A stretch of 37,607 nt of DNA from Hadesarchaea archaeon (GCA_030601675.1 JAUWBN010000012.1:1-37607), one strand, 5' to 3'; counted from the first letter of the stretch, positions 1-8,689 are shown. Notes: generated from the letters alone by a model not told the origin. Numbers and translations: made by a program.

Positions 1-30
1 GCCAACAAGAACAGTCCAGAACCTGCCCAT

Positions 31-216
31 CTAAAAGCGCGGTGGACCTCTGCTCTCTGATCGGTGCTTCTGGAAGCAATCCCTGCAATAAACAGGTCTG
101 CCCTCGGTCGGCTTGAAGGGAACCTCGCACTCCTTGCCACAATCGGCGCATGTCGCCTTGTGCATCTCGCGAGGACCAACATCTCTCCGGCCGCCGAATC
201 CTCCGCCGTATGCCAT
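31..216 (-). CDS. small CxxC zinc-ribbon protein (host, left flank of the island)
   Basis: Two CxxC pairs (CADCGKEC, CRDC) in a 61-aa ORF; CxxC-x17-CxxC style archaeal zinc-ribbon protein. Confidence 0.7.
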   Translation of the reverse strand: MAYGGGFGGRRDVGPREMHKATCADCGKECEVPFKPTEGRPVYCRDCFQKHRSESRGPPRF

Positions 217-386
217 TTTTCTAACACTCCTTTTTTTTCAGACACGGTTTGAAAAACAGTTTAGCTGTTCTCCTCCCGAGATTTTCCACGAGAGATCTAA
301 CGTGTCCTTGCCGCATTGGGCTTGGATGCTTAAATAGGCCACGGTTTCCGTTTATTATGGGTAATACTGGCGAAAATCATGAAAAA

Positions 387-400
387 GTTAAAATTTAACC
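387..400. repeat. Near-palindromic target-like motif GTTAAAATTTAACC (third copy of the casposon flanking motif, one mismatch)
   Basis: Compare 1034-1046 and 10980-10992 (GTTAAATTTTAAC). Confidence 0.5.
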
Positions 401-433
401 TGCTTTTTAATGCCCATTTATCGCAAACAGGGG

Positions 434-588
434 AATTTATGTGCAAGCAGGGTAATTTATGTGCAGAAACGAATTTATGTGCAAAGCCCCTTCGAGCCAT
501 AACTTTTTAAACAGGCCGACTTTATGAGCAAAAACCCGACTTTTGCAACAGAGAGACGACTTTTGCAACAGAAGCGACTATTTCAACA
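434..588 (+). repeat. Array of about 7 degenerate short repeats with ~20-bp spacing (AATTTATGTGCA x3; GACTTTATGAGCA; GACTTTTGCAACA x2; GACTATTTCAACA)
   Basis: Units start near 434, 454, 472, then 518, 538, 558, 576. Confidence 0.6.
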
Positions 589-875
589 AAGCCCCGTGAA
601 CCAAAACCTTTATAAACGGAATCACAGCGCGGTGGGGATTAAAGCACCAAGTGCCCATTTTCCGATGAAGAGTGTCAGAGGCTTTCGCCAGCCTTGGCCT
701 CACGCTGGTGGATTAGCTTGGCTTGGCTGTGGCGCCGGAGCTTCTTCTTGCGGCGCTTTTTTCTATCCCTCCAGCTCGGCTTGTGCCAACGGTATCTGTG
801 TAGGCCTATCTATATCCCGTTCTCGACAATGCTCCACAGCCATATTAGTTAGTTGCGTCAAGCCCTAAGTTTTGA

Positions 876-1033
876 CCCAATTAAAGTGACCATTTTCCCC
901 GCTCAAAAATCAGGCGATTTAATCCGAGTTTGGCATGTTCCCAAGGTGGAAGGGGCTCGGATTGACAAACTCAATACCTGAGAATCCTTAGACGGCATAT
1001 TTTCAAGGTCAAAATGTGGAATATAGTAAAAAA
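876..1033 (+). repeat. Decayed right-end casposon TIR (solo or relict), abutting the left end of the intact casposon
   Basis: CCCAATTAAA (876) and TAATCCGAGTTTGGCATGTT (920-939, 20-bp exact match to 10864-10883) have the same 44-bp offset as in the right TIR, and the distance to the terminal GTTAAATTTTAAC is 114 versus 116 bp. Confidence 0.75.
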
Positions 1034-1046
1034 GTTAAATTTTAAC
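1028..1046. repeat. Left flanking direct repeat AAAAAAGTTAAATTTTAAC (contains the putative target-site duplication)
   Basis: Identical 19-mer at 10974-10992; exact TSD limits are ambiguous because of flanking A/T tracts. Confidence 0.7.
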
Positions 1047-1212
1047 TTTTTTTATCATATTCCCATTTCCAGCCCTGAGTAAACCCAATCTGAGCACGCT
1101 GGAATATCCTTTCAACCAATCCAAGCAATCTCCAAGCGTATAACATGCAAAACTCGGATTAGAGCGGTTATTTTTGGGCGGGGGAAACGGCAAAAATAAA
1201 GGGTCATGGACC
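1047..1212 (+). repeat. Left terminal inverted repeat of casposon
   Basis: Reverse complement matches 10801-10979; outer ~125 bp has one substitution (near 1149) plus a 1-nt T-tract difference; inner part degenerate, ending AGGGTCATGGACCT / AGGGTCATGAGCCT. Confidence 0.95.
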
Positions 1213-1338
1213 TTGTGTGGGGAAATTTTCCGAGTATAATCGAAATTGGTTGGGTCGTCCACCCCCCAATTCGCAGAAATTTTTCATGATAACAAAAATT
1301 AAATGGGGGTACAAAAATATCTAAAGGAGGTAACTTGA

Positions 1339-2217
1339 GTGTCAACAAATCGAGAAATTTGCTTTGTGATTATGCCATTTAGCCAAACGACGGTTGAACA
1401 TACTGAAAACTACTGGACGAAACATTTCGAAGATTTCTTAAAGCCCCTTATCGAGGTGAACCCGGACCTCGAAGCTCGTCGCTCACAGGCACTACGTGGG
1501 GATGTTTTAAAACAAATCATTACTGATCTTGCTGTTTCTCCCGTGGTAGTTGCAGATCTCACAGATAACAATCCCAATGTTTATTGGGAACTAGGGGTTC
1601 GCCAAAGCTTTAAGCATGGTACAGTTACGATAGCAGAAGTAGGCACGCGGCTTTTTTTCGATATTGGTGCCAAAGGTACTCTCTTCTATTATCCAAAGGA
1701 TCACTTAAAGATAGAGGATTTTCGTAAACGGTTCAAGGAAGCTATCCAAGATTGTTTGAAACATCCTGATAGACCTGATAGCCACGTTCTGGAGACTATT
1801 TCCGGTCGAGGAACCCTGTTCGAAATTTTTCGTCGAGACGAGGCAATCCGCCGACTAGACGCAGTGTTATCAGAATGCGATATAAACCTTAAAGTTCTGG
1901 AGTGGGCTGTTAAGTATGCCCAAGATAACCAGAAAAATCCTAGTAAACGGACATTTGCTACCGACCTTTTTAGAACATCAGCGTCTGAATTATTGATAAT
2001 AAATCGCTATGTCGATGAAGATCAATCATTCTACGAATTAATTGAAAGATACTTGATTAGGATTACTGCGATAAATAATCAGATAAACGTTTGGGAAGTT
2101 TCACCCGACTCTACGGAAAAGTGGTTATTAGGAGTGAAGACATCAACGGCAGAACTTCTCAAGGGATTCAAAGCCAGAGTGATGGTTGCTCGTGAGAAGA
2201 TAAGTAAGATACTTTGA
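1339..2217 (+). CDS. TIR-like / nucleoside 2-deoxyribosyltransferase-like Rossmann domain protein (candidate defence cargo)
   Basis: N-terminal CFVIMPFSQ, then VVVADLTDNNPNVYWELGVRQSF motif typical of this superfamily; preceded by AAGGAGGT. Confidence 0.65.
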   Translation: MSTNREICFVIMPFSQTTVEHTENYWTKHFEDFLKPLIEVNPDLEARRSQALRGDVLKQIITDLAVSPVVVADLTDNNPNVYWELGVRQSFKHGTVTIAEVGTRLFFDIGAKGTLFYYPKDHLKIEDFRKRFKEAIQDCLKHPDRPDSHVLETISGRGTLFEIFRRDEAIRRLDAVLSECDINLKVLEWAVKYAQDNQKNPSKRTFATDLFRTSASELLIINRYVDEDQSFYELIERYLIRITAINNQINVWEVSPDSTEKWLLGVKTSTAELLKGFKARVMVAREKISKIL

Positions 2218-2329
2218 TTGCCGAAAATGAGTTTTCGTTTACAGCATGACTATACCAAAAAAATGACGATTAATCGATTAAAAAGTCTGAATAAATCATG
2301 CCTTAAAGTGTAAAAATGTGTTATTGTAA

Positions 2330-2494
2330 GTGACAAAAAAGGATGGCGAAGTAGTGGCTCATAAATTACTAACATGCCCCCGTTGCAAATGGCGAGGAAG
2401 AATAAACACAGATACTTGCCCCAAGTGTGGACATCCATTAAGCTATTCGGTTAAAAGTGGTAAGAAAGGCAGGATCGCTGGCTTCAAAAGATAG
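2330..2494 (+). CDS. small zinc-ribbon protein (~47-54 aa)
   Basis: Not in the ORF track; GTG start at 2330 or 2354; translation contains CPRC...CPKCGHPLSYSVKSGKKGRIAGFKR*. Confidence 0.5.
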   Translation: MTKKDGEVVAHKLLTCPRCKWRGRINTDTCPKCGHPLSYSVKSGKKGRIAGFKR

Positions 2495-2570
2495 ATGAAT
2501 CCAAAAAGAGGAATAAAAATAAATTGCCGAAAATGACGATTAGTTAATTGAGATTGGCACTTTAATTGGG

Positions 2571-3683
2571 TCATGGGCCTTTTTTGCTTGATTCCCTCAG
2601 GATTCTTATCGTTTCCGGGTCCGGAGGTAGGATTCGTAACATCACGGTAGAAGCAGCCGCAATAGTTGCGAGGTATAAAAATAATAACGTAATTTGCAAC
2701 CTTTGCGTAGCAATAATTTGTTGTATTTGTTCTGAACTTTGAGGGAATAAAGCAAGTAATAACACAATCGCTGACACTATCACTGTTGTTAGTGGTGTGA
2801 TTATTTTTTTAAAATTAATTTTGGCGGGAGGCTTGAATTCTTTTAGGTACTGTAGTTCTGGCTTCTCAAAAAAATCTAAAAGTGTTGAGCCTATTTCATC
2901 AATTTTTCTTCTATCAATCGCAGATATTAATTTGTTAGTGAAGTCAAGCATTATTTCACGATCTAAAGAAGGGTCAATTTTTCTCATTTTATAATGAACT
3001 TGAAAAATATTTTCAAGATTAGAAATTTTGAGCTTTTTTCTTTTTCGGAGAGATTCATCCAATGCGAATAAAGAATTTTTAAACGGAACGATCCAGTCTG
3101 AATGATTTTTTTTAATATAATCACGCGAAATAACTAAGTAGAATCTTGCTTCATCCAACCCTTCTAGATATGTTTTTTCTTTAGACGCGTTTCGAAAAGA
3201 AGGCATTGATCCCGAATATCCCATGAAGGCTTTCACGTAAGCATAATGTAAGAACGCTGCAGCGGTTGCAACCCACAAAAGAGTAATAGAGAAGAATAGT
3301 GCTCTAAATCCCGCCAGGGGCGCCTGAGTTATGAGTAACAAAATAGCGATAGGCAGAATTAAAACCAAAAATATTACGGAAAACACAAAAAATATGTAAA
3401 AGATAGATCGGGAAATTTCTGTCGAGCACAAAACATGTGCTGATAAAGAAGTATCCTTTTTAATGTGTTTGATCATGCGGTCATAAAATTTTGGACTCAT
3501 GTGAGTAAGTAAAAATGGTACAACTATCGGGATCACACAAAATAATACCAAAAACGATACGGGAAAGAAGTAGTTTATGTCTTCCTTAAAAGCAAAAAAA
3601 ATAAAAAGTGCCCCCAAAAACACGGAGGGAATTATTGTCGATATAAATACTGTATTAATCTCCTTTTTGATTAAACTCTGCAT
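2571..3683 (-). CDS. multi-pass membrane protein of unknown function
   Basis: 370-aa ORF with several long hydrophobic segments at both ends and a charged central domain. Confidence 0.65.
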   Translation of the reverse strand: MQSLIKKEINTVFISTIIPSVFLGALFIFFAFKEDINYFFPVSFLVLFCVIPIVVPFLLTHMSPKFYDRMIKHIKKDTSLSAHVLCSTEISRSIFYIFFVFSVIFLVLILPIAILLLITQAPLAGFRALFFSITLLWVATAAAFLHYAYVKAFMGYSGSMPSFRNASKEKTYLEGLDEARFYLVISRDYIKKNHSDWIVPFKNSLFALDESLRKRKKLKISNLENIFQVHYKMRKIDPSLDREIMLDFTNKLISAIDRRKIDEIGSTLLDFFEKPELQYLKEFKPPAKINFKKIITPLTTVIVSAIVLLLALFPQSSEQIQQIIATQRLQITLLFLYLATIAAASTVMLRILPPDPETIRILRESSKKGP

Positions 3684-3708
3684 TTGCTCGCCGATCCCTC
3701 AATTCTTG

Positions 3709-4713
3709 TCATCTGAGCATTCCCCTTTTTACTGAGTATATAGAAGCTGGGAGATAGCTTTCTTTCTCCCCTCTCAAATACTGCGCCAACTTAATCGGCT
3801 CCTCTTTGATCGCCGTCCTTATGGTTGAATATTTGCCGAACTTTTTAATCCTCTGGTGTTCGATTCGCTTTTCGAAGAGTTCGTTGATCGCCTTTATCAT
3901 CTTGTAGCTCTCTTTCTGTTTCAAGAATATCCTTTCACCTTTCTTTTCAAAGTTGTTTTCGTTTAGTCTCTGGCTGTAGTTTACGAGAAATTCATCAATC
4001 ATGCCTCTAAAGATCTCTTGGATATCGCAAACTAAAGATGGCTTCGCAAATTGAATCGAGTGCAAGTAACCCAAGTATGGATCTAAGTGGGCATACATCA
4101 CGCCTCTGTAGACTTCTCCTTTCAAAACCTCATAGCCTAAATTCAGGAGGTTGTTTAGCGGGTCTTCAGCGTTATACTTCATCCGCTTAGGTGTTTGCAG
4201 AAAATCTGGGAATAAGGTCTTGACATGCCAGAAATAGACCTTTGAGCACCTCGATTCTATCCCCATCAGCCTAGGTCTTATGTTGTCTACCTTTTCTCCA
4301 TCGATTTTCGGGAGCTTTTCAACGATGTTCAATTTTCGGCCATCGAACCCATGCCTTTCAAGTAAAGCGGTTTGGTTGTTGATTTTTGCGCTCAGGATCG
4401 CCTTCGCTATTTCCACACCCTTCGAGTTGTAGTAAGCCTCATACTGCTTTATCCTAGTTTTAACGTTTGCGTGGGCCGACAAAGGCAACATCATGCTTAA
4501 CGGTCTACCCGTGTTTGAGGCCATCATGAGGTTGACGTTGTAGACCGAGCACCAAAACAAAGCGGATGTAGAGACGGTATTTCCCGGCGTTAGGATGACT
4601 TGTTTCACCTTGTAGAACGGGGTCTTCTTTACTGGCTTTTGGTCTTTGTAAACGATGAAGTTCTCTTTGTCGCTTCCCAAATATTGGCCGAACTCGTTAA
4701 GGATTATTTGCAT
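3709..4713 (-). CDS. cas1: Cas1 family integrase (casposase)
   Basis: Cas1 hallmarks: MGIESRCSKVYFW (catalytic Glu helix) and LDPYLGYLHSIQFAKPSLVCDIQEIFR (His and Asp/Glu of the active site). Confidence 0.93.
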   Translation of the reverse strand: MQIILNEFGQYLGSDKENFIVYKDQKPVKKTPFYKVKQVILTPGNTVSTSALFWCSVYNVNLMMASNTGRPLSMMLPLSAHANVKTRIKQYEAYYNSKGVEIAKAILSAKINNQTALLERHGFDGRKLNIVEKLPKIDGEKVDNIRPRLMGIESRCSKVYFWHVKTLFPDFLQTPKRMKYNAEDPLNNLLNLGYEVLKGEVYRGVMYAHLDPYLGYLHSIQFAKPSLVCDIQEIFRGMIDEFLVNYSQRLNENNFEKKGERIFLKQKESYKMIKAINELFEKRIEHQRIKKFGKYSTIRTAIKEEPIKLAQYLRGEKESYLPASIYSVKRGMLR

Positions 4714-5551
4714 TCTTCTCTACTCCTTTCATGTTCAAAATCCCAAATTGGGACTTGACCTTGATAGTGGGGAGAACTTTGATTTCGCCTCTTATGTTTT
4801 TCACGTCTCCATATTCGACGTTAAGTTTTGTTTCAATCCCTTTACCGTCTGGAACTGAATACACCATTATATCTGCAACAAATGGAAACAGGAAATATGC
4901 ACTCAGAGAGACGCTAGGTGAGGCTGGAATGTTCTCCTTTGGAAACAAGAAATTGTGTAGGCATGAGGGAGACAAACGGAGGATCTGGATTAGATTATCC
5001 TTATCAAGTCCCACTAGATGGCCGTAAAATTCTTTTTTTAATTCATCTGGATTAAATTCCTCGACGGACTTGTTTGGGTATTGCAAGTTAATAAAGCGAG
5101 CATATTCTTTCCACCATTCAGCGGCGAAGTGATCCACAAAATTTTCGTCTACAATGGATTGGAAATATTCAGATCTCATAAATTTGCATATATCATCTTC
5201 CTCAAATTCGTCATTCTTGGATTTGTAAAATTCTTTGACAAGATATTTGAAAGTCTCATAACTCTGATTCAGTTTCCATAAATTAGTGCGGCCTTTCTTT
5301 TCTTCTTTAATCAACACCCCCTTTTCCTCAAGTTCAGCCAAATGAATTTTAACTCCTTTAGGTTCTGAAACCCCATACTCTTCTCGCAAGGTATCACGTA
5401 GGTCAGGCTCCTTCATTCCTTTGGGGAACTGTTTAGCGATAATCAGAACTATCTTTTTTTTAATAAAACCCGGTTGAAACCCCTTTCCTCGCTCCCTTTT
5501 CTTTCTCAGAGGTTTGAATGCCATATTGACCCTCGCCAATATCCTCGTCAT
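4697..5551 (-). CDS. winged-HTH protein, cas1-adjacent
   Basis: 284-aa ORF with an N-terminal wHTH-like segment (KEPDLRDTLREEYGVSEPKGVKIHLAELEEKGVLIKEEKKGRTNLWKL); 17-nt overlap with cas1. Confidence 0.7.
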   Translation of the reverse strand: MTRILARVNMAFKPLRKKRERGKGFQPGFIKKKIVLIIAKQFPKGMKEPDLRDTLREEYGVSEPKGVKIHLAELEEKGVLIKEEKKGRTNLWKLNQSYETFKYLVKEFYKSKNDEFEEDDICKFMRSEYFQSIVDENFVDHFAAEWWKEYARFINLQYPNKSVEEFNPDELKKEFYGHLVGLDKDNLIQILRLSPSCLHNFLFPKENIPASPSVSLSAYFLFPFVADIMVYSVPDGKGIETKLNVEYGDVKNIRGEIKVLPTIKVKSQFGILNMKGVEKNANNP

Positions 5552-5585
5552 TATGTCTTATAAAGGCTATGGTCTAAGATACTAT

Positions 5586-5655
5586 GGTATTTAATCGAAG
5601 CTCAAATACCAGCCTTTTTCGGAAAAAGAGACCGTAGGGGGTCTTTTTAGTCAAA
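5586..5655. promoter_or_regulatory. Divergent intergenic region with dyads (GGTATTT-N11-AAATACC; CTTTTTCGGAAAAAG; GACC...GGTC hairpin with flanking A/T tracts)
   Basis: Lies between the wHTH-cas1 operon (-) and the AbrB-HTH-PolB operon (+). Confidence 0.5.
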
Positions 5656-5689
5656 ATCTATTTTCATTCTCCTTTTCCTAGTAAGACCG

Positions 5690-5884
5690 ATGTACATGTT
5701 CAACTTCGGAAAAAGGAAAATCGTCGGGATGCACTACACGAGGTATATTGCCCTCCCACACCTCTGGCTGAAAAACTGCGGCTTGGAGAAAGGTGACTTT
5801 GTTCAGGTGACTCTCGGCGGCGACGGGAGCTTGGTTCTCCGGCCCATTGTGCAGCGTCGCTCTAAAAGGAGGGGCAGCCGTTGA
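5690..5884 (+). CDS. AbrB/SpoVT-like swapped-hairpin DNA-binding protein
   Basis: KRKIVGMHYTRYIALPHLWLKNCGLEKGDFVQVTLGGDGSLVLRP pattern. Confidence 0.65.
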   Translation: MYMFNFGKRKIVGMHYTRYIALPHLWLKNCGLEKGDFVQVTLGGDGSLVLRPIVQRRSKRRGSR

Positions 5885-6513
5885 AAAAAGTAGACCTTGA
5901 GCGAGAGGCTCGACGGCTAGAGCGGGAGGCCCGACGGCTGAGGAAGAGAGCCAAACGTGAACTGAGGAAGTTCCTCGAACAACAGAAGACCACGAAAGCT
6001 CTGGCCAGATATTACCGGGTTTCGGAGTCAACCATTGAAAGAAGGATTGGACATTATGGTTTGACCGGGTTGAGGAAACGTGGCAGGAAACCCTTCGTTA
6101 AGAAGCCAAAGCCCCCAAAGCCCAAACGGGAGTGGATCTCAACTAAGAAATACATCGATGACTTGAACAATGTCTACAAATTTTTGAACATCCAGTATAT
6201 TCCATTTAAATTCATAAATCCAAAAACTTTGGTCTGCTCGAATACCAAGCGGAATCCAAAAGGAAAGTTCACAACAGTTGGAGTTTACTTCATCGTTGAG
6301 CAAAGCGATGTATATTTTATCAATTATACACGGGTGAGGTACTCAGACAAACCCGCTGACTTAGCTGAGATCCATGACTGGGCAAAAGAGAACATGAACG
6401 ACATCTTGAGCGTGCAATTTCAAAGAGCATCATTCAGCATCGAGCGGATAATTGCCCTGACTTTTCTCTTGCCAGAAAAGAAGCCGAAGGTCATCAAGGC
6501 AAAGGGGCGATGA
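5881..6513 (+). CDS. HTH-containing basic protein upstream of PolB
   Basis: TTG start overlapping the previous stop (TTGA); highly charged Arg-rich N-terminus; ARYYRVSESTIERRIGHYGL helix-turn-helix; ATGA overlap with polB. Confidence 0.65.
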   Translation: MKKVDLEREARRLEREARRLRKRAKRELRKFLEQQKTTKALARYYRVSESTIERRIGHYGLTGLRKRGRKPFVKKPKPPKPKREWISTKKYIDDLNNVYKFLNIQYIPFKFINPKTLVCSNTKRNPKGKFTTVGVYFIVEQSDVYFINYTRVRYSDKPADLAEIHDWAKENMNDILSVQFQRASFSIERIIALTFLLPEKKPKVIKAKGR

Positions 6514-8465
6514 TCGTGGACAAAGAAGTTAATCTACCGAAATATCTCTGGGAGGGCGTCAAACCGTTGAAAAATCATTTTCCGAAGAACGTCAACTTAG
6601 TCGTGTTCGACACAGAGACCGAAGACGGTATCCCATATCTCTTAATCTTCTATGACGGGATTAAGCCGACTTACATCAAGGTAACTCAAGAGACGGTTTT
6701 AGACGAATTCATGAGTTATTTATTTCAAAAATATCCAAAGCACAAGACCAACCTGTTGTTTGCTCATAACTTACAATTCGACCTAACGGCTGTTTTATGT
6801 GAAAAGGAAAACGAGCTGTTTCAATATCTTAATCCTCCAAAACTTGAACACCCGCTCGGCACATTCGAGAAAATCTATTCGCAAAAAGTCTGGTTTGCCC
6901 AGATAAAAATGAAGAAGGGTGCTTACATCAAAGTCATAGATACGGGTAGTTTCCTGAGGGGATCGCTTTATGAATTATCAAGAAGGCTGAATTTAGAACA
7001 CCATAAAAGATATGGGCCAAATTTTGTCCGAGAAGGGAAAAAGCCCCAAACTCGGAAGGATTGGCAAGGCCTTTACCTTTATTGCAGAGATGAAATTTTG
7101 GCTACCTATGATTTGGCTCAATACGTCTTAGACATGCACAGGCATTATGATACAGCGATCTCGATTTCTGCTTCTCAGTTTGCCTCTAAAGTTTTCAAGA
7201 AACACTTCCTGAAGACCAAAATCCCACAAGTCCCTTCTTGGGCTAGGTGGCTTGCCGAGCAAAGCATTCATGGAGGAAGAGCCAGCACCTTCGTTGATGG
7301 AATAGCAGTAATTCCAGATGTGAATTACTACGACTACCATTCATTTTATTCTTGGGCTATGGCTGATCTACCGCTTCTGACTGATGGCAAATGGCAAAAG
7401 GTTAACGACTTCGTGGATGAATTCGAAGGGTTTTATCAAATCGATGGCTACGTGCAAAAATGCAAATATCCAGTAATCCTGAAAAATGCTGGAAACTTCG
7501 AATATGCAAAAGATGAATATGTAAGACGTGCACCTGTTGTTTCTTATGAACTGAGAGAAGCCCTGAAGCATGACGAAATAGATTTGGCAAAAATCAAAGG
7601 ATATGTTTGGACTCCCTCCAAAAACGCTGAGAACCCCTTCAAAAACTATGTCGATGAATTTTACAAACTCAAACAGGGCACGCCAAAAGACGACCCACGC
7701 CATCAGATGTACAAGCTCCTTTTGAACTCCCTATACGGTAAGACGTACCAAACGGTTAGGCAGACCGACTACAAAGAAGAACCTGAATTAGCTTGGAATC
7801 CTGAGTTAGGGAAATGCGTTAGAAACAGAATCTTATACCGGGCGGGTGGGATCTATCTCCCTCACGTTGGTTCTTGGATAACCTCTCTATGTAGGGCAAA
7901 ATTACATGAAGACCTCCACCGTTACGAAGCGATAGACTGTGCAACGGATTCATTCAAAACAAATCGAAATGATATCCCCACAGGTTCAGGTTTAGGCGAA
8001 CTAAAGCACGAACATCAGGGTTTGCTTCTATTGATAAGACCGAAGCTCTACATCATGTTTTCCGAAGATATCCAAAAAGAAGTGATGGAGGGATTCGGTG
8101 GAGATCTGAGAGCGTGGTTGAGGAAAAATCTACCATCAATTGAAGAACATTTGAAAACAAATCCTCAAGATTTGTGGAAGTTCTTCCCAAAATACGCTTT
8201 GCACGGATTTTGGGGTTCTGTTATAGAATTGCTCAGGCTTTACCAAGACAAATCTAACGAATACCTTTCCAAGCACATGACAAAGATCAAGGAAGCAATT
8301 AGGCAGGGAAAGCGAGCGAGGGTCATGGAAGAACAAACTAGGAGGGTTAAGATCGACTGGGACGAAGAGAGGGGTTTATGCGGGTTGAAAATAAAGGACG
8401 CTTTCAAACAAACGGAATTGTGCACTAAAAATTGCTCTAATTGCCCTTATTTCCAAGAATTTTGA
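6510..8465 (+). CDS. polB: family B DNA polymerase, probably protein-primed type
   Basis: ExoI VVFDTETEDG, ExoII FAHNLQFDL, ExoIII YCRDEILATYDL, motif A YDYHSFYSWAM, motif B KLLLNSLYGKTY, motif C DCATDSF, then RPKLYIMF; 651 aa. Confidence 0.9.
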   Translation: MIVDKEVNLPKYLWEGVKPLKNHFPKNVNLVVFDTETEDGIPYLLIFYDGIKPTYIKVTQETVLDEFMSYLFQKYPKHKTNLLFAHNLQFDLTAVLCEKENELFQYLNPPKLEHPLGTFEKIYSQKVWFAQIKMKKGAYIKVIDTGSFLRGSLYELSRRLNLEHHKRYGPNFVREGKKPQTRKDWQGLYLYCRDEILATYDLAQYVLDMHRHYDTAISISASQFASKVFKKHFLKTKIPQVPSWARWLAEQSIHGGRASTFVDGIAVIPDVNYYDYHSFYSWAMADLPLLTDGKWQKVNDFVDEFEGFYQIDGYVQKCKYPVILKNAGNFEYAKDEYVRRAPVVSYELREALKHDEIDLAKIKGYVWTPSKNAENPFKNYVDEFYKLKQGTPKDDPRHQMYKLLLNSLYGKTYQTVRQTDYKEEPELAWNPELGKCVRNRILYRAGGIYLPHVGSWITSLCRAKLHEDLHRYEAIDCATDSFKTNRNDIPTGSGLGELKHEHQGLLLLIRPKLYIMFSEDIQKEVMEGFGGDLRAWLRKNLPSIEEHLKTNPQDLWKFFPKYALHGFWGSVIELLRLYQDKSNEYLSKHMTKIKEAIRQGKRARVMEEQTRRVKIDWDEERGLCGLKIKDAFKQTELCTKNCSNCPYFQEF

Positions 8466-8486
8466 GGAGGTGATAAAACGTCTACT

Positions 8487-8687
8487 GTGATCTCCGTTCG
8501 GGTTAGCGATAAATTATACAGGATACTTTGCCATGAAGCTCAGAAAAATGGGCTGAGCCTGAGCAGATACGTGAGGAGAAAGCTGGTTGAAAGTCTAGTG
8601 AGGGAATACAAGCAAGTCCACGTTGGGAAAGCAGTACCTAAGCCAGAAGCAGAAAGACTGATCATAATACCGGATGGAGAAGCATGA
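8487..8687 (+). CDS. ribbon-helix-helix (CopG/MetJ-type) regulator
   Basis: ISVRVSDKLYRILCHEAQKNGLSLSRYVRRKLVESL; GTG start; GAGGAGGTGAT upstream. Confidence 0.65.
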   Translation: MISVRVSDKLYRILCHEAQKNGLSLSRYVRRKLVESLVREYKQVHVGKAVPKPEAERLIIIPDGEA

Positions 8688-8689
8688 AA

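Noticed and set aside
434-588. CRISPR array candidate (regular short repeats near a cas1 gene)
   Set aside because: Repeats are too short and degenerate (~12-13 bp) with ~20-bp period; no conserved 24-40 bp repeat or unique spacers
524-868. 114-aa ORF in the left relict zone
   Set aside because: No recognisable domain, overlaps the repeat array, composition not protein-like
3709-4713. Cas1 as part of a CRISPR-Cas locus
   Set aside because: No Cas2, Cas4, effector genes or array in the window; bounded by TIRs with a PolB, so casposase is the better reading
7368-7703. 111-aa ORF antisense to polB
   Set aside because: Shadow of the polymerase coding strand
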